From assembly GCA_041738505.1 (NCBI GenBank), contig JBGSPQ010000031.1, forward strand, positions 1 to 8,164: a DNA stretch of 8,164 nt, in the 5' to 3' direction. This DNA comes from JBGSPQ01 sp041738505 (GTDB lineage Bacteria; Patescibacteriota; Gracilibacteria; UBA1369). Below the pieces are notes generated by a model. The model saw only the letters and a list, made by a program, of their open reading frames with translations. It did not search any database and was not told where the DNA came from. Shown piece by piece: positions 5,830 through 8,164 of the stretch (its first letter is position 1; each line of letters begins with the position of its first letter). The translations under genes were made by a program, and so were the position numbers.

Positions 5830-7206
5830 CTACTCTGCCACAATCTTTGCATAGCTTACGGCCGTGGCGCCGTCCTCATCCATCACCTGCAGGCGGATTG
5901 TTTTTTCCCCGGGAAAATCATAGTGGCCACTTGCTTTGGGCGAGTTCTGCCACAATGTGTCATACTGGATGTCGTTCACTCCCGTATAATTAAAGTCCCA
6001 TCTGAATTTTAATTTGGCCGGATTTTCGGCGTCGGAGCTGGCGGAGGCGTCAAAAACATATTCGGTTTTGTAGCGGGCGGCGGTGCCGGGGGCGTTAAGT
6101 CCGTCTCCCAGCCCCGTGTAATCCGTGCCGTAAGTCCCGTACACTTTGCTTTCTTTCTTTTCTATTGTAAATGAAGCCGTGGGGAGAGTGTTTTCAAAAA
6201 CATCAATCGCCGCCCAGGATGTATCGGTGGCGCCTTCGGGATCTTTTGCCTCCATGATTATTTTGTAACTGCCCGGTTCGGAAAACTGATGTCGCCAGAT
6301 GGTTTTTTGCTGGTACGGGGTGTCCCAAACGCCGTCTCCGTCCCAGTCAAATCTGTATTCAAGGTAAGAATCCAGGTACTGGCTGTCGGATGATTTGGAT
6401 GTCGTAAAAGTAAAGATTCTGCCGGTGGTTCCGGAAACGGGGTTATAGTAAAAATGAGCGAACGGCTCTGTGTTTTCCACAACGGTAACCTGCGCCGAAT
6501 ATGTGCCGATCAGCCCGCCGCCGTCCATCGCCTCTAAAGTGACTTTGTACACTCCGGGTTGGTCAAATTTGTGATAGACGCGCTTGGTACGCGAAAAATA
6601 GGTATCGGGTTTGCCGTCGCTTTCAAAGTCAAAACGCACGAGCAGGTTGGAGTCCCAGGTTTCGGAGTCGGTTGATGCGAAAGCGTCAAAAATAAAGTCG
6701 GTTTGAGTTGTGCCGGCGGACGTATCGGCCAGTCCGGTCTGTTTTGTTCTTGTGGCGAATTTGGCCGTGGGAGGGGTATTAGCCGCGCGGTCTCCGGGCT
6801 GGATTTTTTCTTCAAATTCCGTGTAAGGCTTATATTTATTGTTAAAAGGATCGTAAGCCGGAGGTATATAGTTTTCGGAGGTGTATGGATTTGGGGAAAG
6901 CCCGCCGTTTGTGGTGTCCGCGGTGGAAGATGGCACCTGATATGTACTTTCGGCAGACGAGGTTTTGTCCTCTCCGTTTCCGCTCTGACCTTCCAAATAA
7001 ACATTGCCGTTTTGCCCGCCGGAGATGGCGGTTTCATCGGTTCGCGCCCCGGATTTAGCCGTGGTAGTTTCATAAGTCGTCCCCGTCTGTTGCCCCTCCA
7101 CCGAAGCGGCATCGGCCCTGCCATAAAAAAGGTACAGCGGAACCGCCAGCACGCCGGCCGCAATCAAAGCCACAAAACCATATTGTAAATATTTGGTGAT
7201 ATTCAT
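5830..7206 (-). CDS. Exported protein with three PKD domains
   Basis: 458 residues. A hydrophobic segment at 9-29 acts as membrane anchor or signal peptide; ADA|A at 31-33 could be a signal peptidase I site, but Arg30 right beside it makes an uncleaved anchor possible. Residues 34-143 are a low-complexity Thr/Ser/Gly then Pro/Tyr-rich linker. Three PKD-like beta-sandwich domains follow at about 145-243, 246-337 and 340-457. Each ends in the typical F-x-x-P-G-x-(Y/K) turn and hydrophobic-x-D strand (for example QPGVYKVTLEAMD), and each has an R-F/W-D motif. The second has DWDGDGVWD (287-295), an Asp-rich loop likely to bind calcium. The protein ends immediately after PKD3, with no catalytic domain or sorting signal. 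PKD domains usually act as extracellular spacers or in protein-protein contacts, so a surface role fits the neighbouring genes. It is 85 bp upstream of surface protein 2, but that gene has its own promoter. Confidence 0.9.
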   Translation of the reverse strand: MNITKYLQYGFVALIAAGVLAVPLYLFYGRADAASVEGQQTGTTYETTTAKSGARTDETAISGGQNGNVYLEGQSGNGEDKTSSAESTYQVPSSTADTTNGGLSPNPYTSENYIPPAYDPFNNKYKPYTEFEEKIQPGDRAANTPPTAKFATRTKQTGLADTSAGTTQTDFIFDAFASTDSETWDSNLLVRFDFESDGKPDTYFSRTKRVYHKFDQPGVYKVTLEAMDGGGLIGTYSAQVTVVENTEPFAHFYYNPVSGTTGRIFTFTTSKSSDSQYLDSYLEYRFDWDGDGVWDTPYQQKTIWRHQFSEPGSYKIIMEAKDPEGATDTSWAAIDVFENTLPTASFTIEKKESKVYGTYGTDYTGLGDGLNAPGTAARYKTEYVFDASASSDAENPAKLKFRWDFNYTGVNDIQYDTLWQNSPKASGHYDFPGEKTIRLQVMDEDGATAVSYAKIVAE

Positions 7207-7230
7207 AAATAAGATTCAAAAAAGGATTAA

Positions 7231-7259
7231 AAAATACAATAAAAGGCGCAATCTGTCAA
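7231..7259 (-). promoter_or_regulatory. Near-consensus promoter of the PKD gene
   Basis: On the minus strand: perfect -35 TTGACA (7254-7259), 17-bp spacer, -10 TATTTT (7231-7236, four of six). The ATG at 7206 is 24 nt after the -10, giving a short leader of roughly 17 nt with no Shine-Dalgarno. The direct-repeat array begins 20 bp upstream of the -35. Confidence 0.75.
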
Positions 7260-7516
7260 GTATTTGCAGGAACATGACCCAAACAACACCCAAACAACAC
7301 CCAAACAACATCCAAACAACATCCAAACATCACCCGTATCTAATCCGGTTTTCTGTGGGTGTTTGTATTTCACATAAATAGCCTGATTGAGGTGTTATAC
7401 GAACATACAGATTAGGACACAATTCAGTTTGCGGGCCGATGGCAGCACAGCTAATTTATGGCTTAAAGTAGCGACGATTACGACAGACGTTGACAGCCCT
7501 GTGCAAGCGGGAATAG
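7260..7516. other. Intergenic region between divergent PKD and HNH-like genes
   Basis: Apart from the direct repeats, I see no RNA gene and no convincing coding sequence. An open plus-strand frame of 62 codons runs 7387-7575, but it has only a TTG start, no in-frame ATG, no recognised family, and a 3' end that overlaps the next promoter and gene; it may be a decayed gene remnant. GGGTGTTTG (7357-7365) is a partial inverted copy of the repeat unit and could pair weakly with the fifth repeat. Confidence 0.4.
7279..7333. repeat. Five 11-bp direct repeats upstream of PKD promoter
   Basis: Five contiguous copies read CCAAACAACAC twice, CCAAACAACAT twice, and a diverged CCAAACATCAC. The plus strand is free of G over about 58 nt here, and the minus strand has regularly spaced GG/GGG runs. 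The 11-bp period is close to one helical turn, so each unit faces the same side of the DNA. OmpR/PhoB-type regulators bind 11-bp direct repeats upstream of the -35, which makes an activator array plausible. A slippage-generated tandem repeat without function is the alternative. Confidence 0.85.
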
Positions 7517-7544
7517 TTGAAAAGTGGCTTAAGAATGCTAAAAT
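7517..7544 (+). promoter_or_regulatory. Extended -10 promoter of the HNH-like gene
   Basis: -35 TTGAAA (7517-7522), 16-bp spacer, -10 TAAAAT (7539-7544) preceded by TGC, identical in its TGCTAAAAT core to the surface protein 1 promoter. The ATG at 7568 is 23 nt downstream. An upstream TTG candidate start at 7517 coincides with the -35 box. Confidence 0.65.
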
Positions 7545-7567
7545 TAAGCAATCACTTAATAAAATCT

Positions 7568-8041
7568 ATGAATAATTTTCAAAAAATGTCGGACAAGGAG
7601 CTGTACGCGCAGTGCAAAAAATGGGGTCTGCAAGCTTTGGAAGCAAAGCACAAATTTGAAGGATTGCTGCCGGAAGTCAATCGCAGGCGGTTGTATGAGC
7701 GTAGAGGGTTTGAAACTATTTACGATTTCGCGCGGATCATCGGCGGGCTAAGCCGCGACCAGGTGAATCGGGTGTTTAGCGTCTGCAGAAAACTTGAAGA
7801 CAAACCGGTTTTGCAGAAAATGCTAATTGAAGGGCGGGTGAGCGTGAACAAACTTTGCCGTATCACCACAATCGCTACAAAGGAAAATCAACATCAGATA
7901 GCCGGGGAGGTAACGACTCTTTCGCAAAAAGCGCTTGAAATCAAAGTTAGGGAAATCAAACAACAAACCGCGCGACCACAAACTGAAATGTTTGAAAATG
8001 AAAATGGCTACACGGAGCCCGGTGAGGGCGTGCGCGTGTAA
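7568..8041 (+). CDS. HNH/DUF222-like N-terminal protein, short, no nuclease motif
   Basis: 157 residues from the ATG at 7568 (a second ATG at 7586 is possible). I favour 7568 because it sits just after an extended -10 promoter and family members usually have a few residues before the conserved S-D-K-E-L-Y start. Residues 8-75 contain LLPEVNRRRLYERRGF and a Y-D-F-A-x-x-I-G-G-L-S helix-turn motif; 75-125 contain a V-L-x-K-M-L, then V-S-V-N-K-L segment. From memory this is the all-helical N-terminal part of CPR-type HNH endonuclease-like proteins. Those are usually longer, with a C-terminal HNH motif after a leucine/charged linker; here the protein stops at 157 and no His-Asn-His cluster is present. 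It is therefore truncated, a natural short form, or a remnant. DNA binding is plausible; nuclease activity is not expected. It appears unrelated to the surface genes. Confidence 0.75.
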   Translation: MNNFQKMSDKELYAQCKKWGLQALEAKHKFEGLLPEVNRRRLYERRGFETIYDFARIIGGLSRDQVNRVFSVCRKLEDKPVLQKMLIEGRVSVNKLCRITTIATKENQHQIAGEVTTLSQKALEIKVREIKQQTARPQTEMFENENGYTEPGEGVRV

Positions 8042-8057
8042 AAAATCAACGGGTTGT

Positions 8058-8145
8058 TTACACTTCTGCATCAAGAAACCTTTTTAGTCTTTGGCAAGGA
8101 GTGTAAGAAGTTTTGTCTATTTTAAGCGCAGAATGGAGTCTTACA
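8058..8145. repeat. Interleaved inverted repeats after the HNH-like gene
   Basis: TTACACT (8058-8064) is complementary to AGTGTAA (8100-8106). The overlapping TGTAAGA (8102-8108) is complementary to TCTTACA (8139-8145). The two pairings are mutually exclusive, with loops of 35 and 30 nt. T-rich DNA follows the first right arm, so a weak terminator or a mobile-element end is possible; arms of seven bases can also be chance. The rest of 8042-8164 shows no gene. Confidence 0.25.
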
Positions 8146-8164
8146 TGATTATAATATTTAACAT

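Noticed and set aside
6534..7163. Long minus-strand frame (about 209 codons) inside the PKD gene
   Set aside because: It is out of frame with a clear PKD protein, very rich in Pro/Arg as expected of a frame shadow, and has no promoter of its own.
6703..7188. Plus-strand frame (about 161 codons) opposite the PKD gene
   Set aside because: An antisense shadow of a well-supported gene; its composition is unlike the real proteins here.
7279..7333. CRISPR array
   Set aside because: The units are 11 bp and contiguous, with no spacers; no cas genes are nearby.
7279..7333. Replication origin iterons
   Set aside because: No replication initiator gene, DnaA boxes or AT-rich unwinding element accompanies the repeats; a promoter-linked role fits better.
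7193..7381. Plus-strand frame through the 11-bp repeats
   Set aside because: The Thr/Gln/Asn/His-rich product is only the translation of the direct repeats, and it overlaps the PKD promoter.
7400..7510. tRNA or small structured RNA in the intergenic region
   Set aside because: No T-arm motif, anticodon arm or acceptor stem could be found, and no strong hairpin.
7387..7575. Open plus-strand frame of 62 codons before the HNH-like gene
   Set aside because: It has only a TTG start, no internal ATG, no recognised family, and it overlaps the promoter and start of the next gene. A remnant is possible, but I cannot support a gene.

Overview
The window looks like a chromosomal surface-protein locus from a Candidate Phyla Radiation (Patescibacteria-like) bacterium. 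This rests on the rightmost gene, whose N-terminal region resembles an HNH/DUF222-like family common in those genomes; on large exported proteins with tail-fibre-like repeats typical of them; and on small, individually promoted genes whose starts lack Shine-Dalgarno sequences. It is a judgement from recognition, not a database result. The standard genetic code applies: all six genes with both ends in the window are open without in-frame TGA, and they end in TAA (four) or TAG (two). This argues against the UGA=Gly lineages.

Layout, left to right. (1) A lipoprotein gene on the minus strand, cut by the left edge (1-677). (2) A module at 795-3364: a lipoprotein gene on the plus strand (873-1508) running tail-to-tail, 3 bp apart, into a 594-residue exported protein on the minus strand (1512-3296). 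(3) The same module again at 3393-5811: a paralogous lipoprotein (3462-4136, plus) converging with 12 bp between on a paralogous 531-residue exported protein (4149-5744, minus). (4) A secreted or membrane-anchored protein with three PKD domains (5830-7206, minus). (5) A 350-bp non-coding stretch with a near-consensus promoter and, just upstream of it, five 11-bp direct repeats (7279-7333). (6) A short HNH-family-like protein lacking its nuclease end (7568-8041, plus).

Every gene has a recognisable sigma70-type promoter with a 16-17 bp spacer. Paralogues share promoter style: both large proteins have TTTACA and TG-extended -10 boxes, and both plus-strand lipoproteins have TTGAG-type -35 boxes. 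The duplication therefore appears to include regulatory DNA.

Working picture (inference). The locus makes a cell-envelope assembly. Lipoproteins carry four cysteine pairs of C-x11-C type (one is C-x10-C), probably disulfide-stapled helical hairpins. Two long beta-rich exported proteins share their N-terminal segment and a four-cysteine C-terminal domain but differ in the middle, as adhesins or fibre proteins often do. The PKD protein may be an extracellular spacer or adhesin. The repeated pairing of a cysteine-repeat lipoprotein with a tail-fibre-like protein is the most system-like signal here; its function is unknown.
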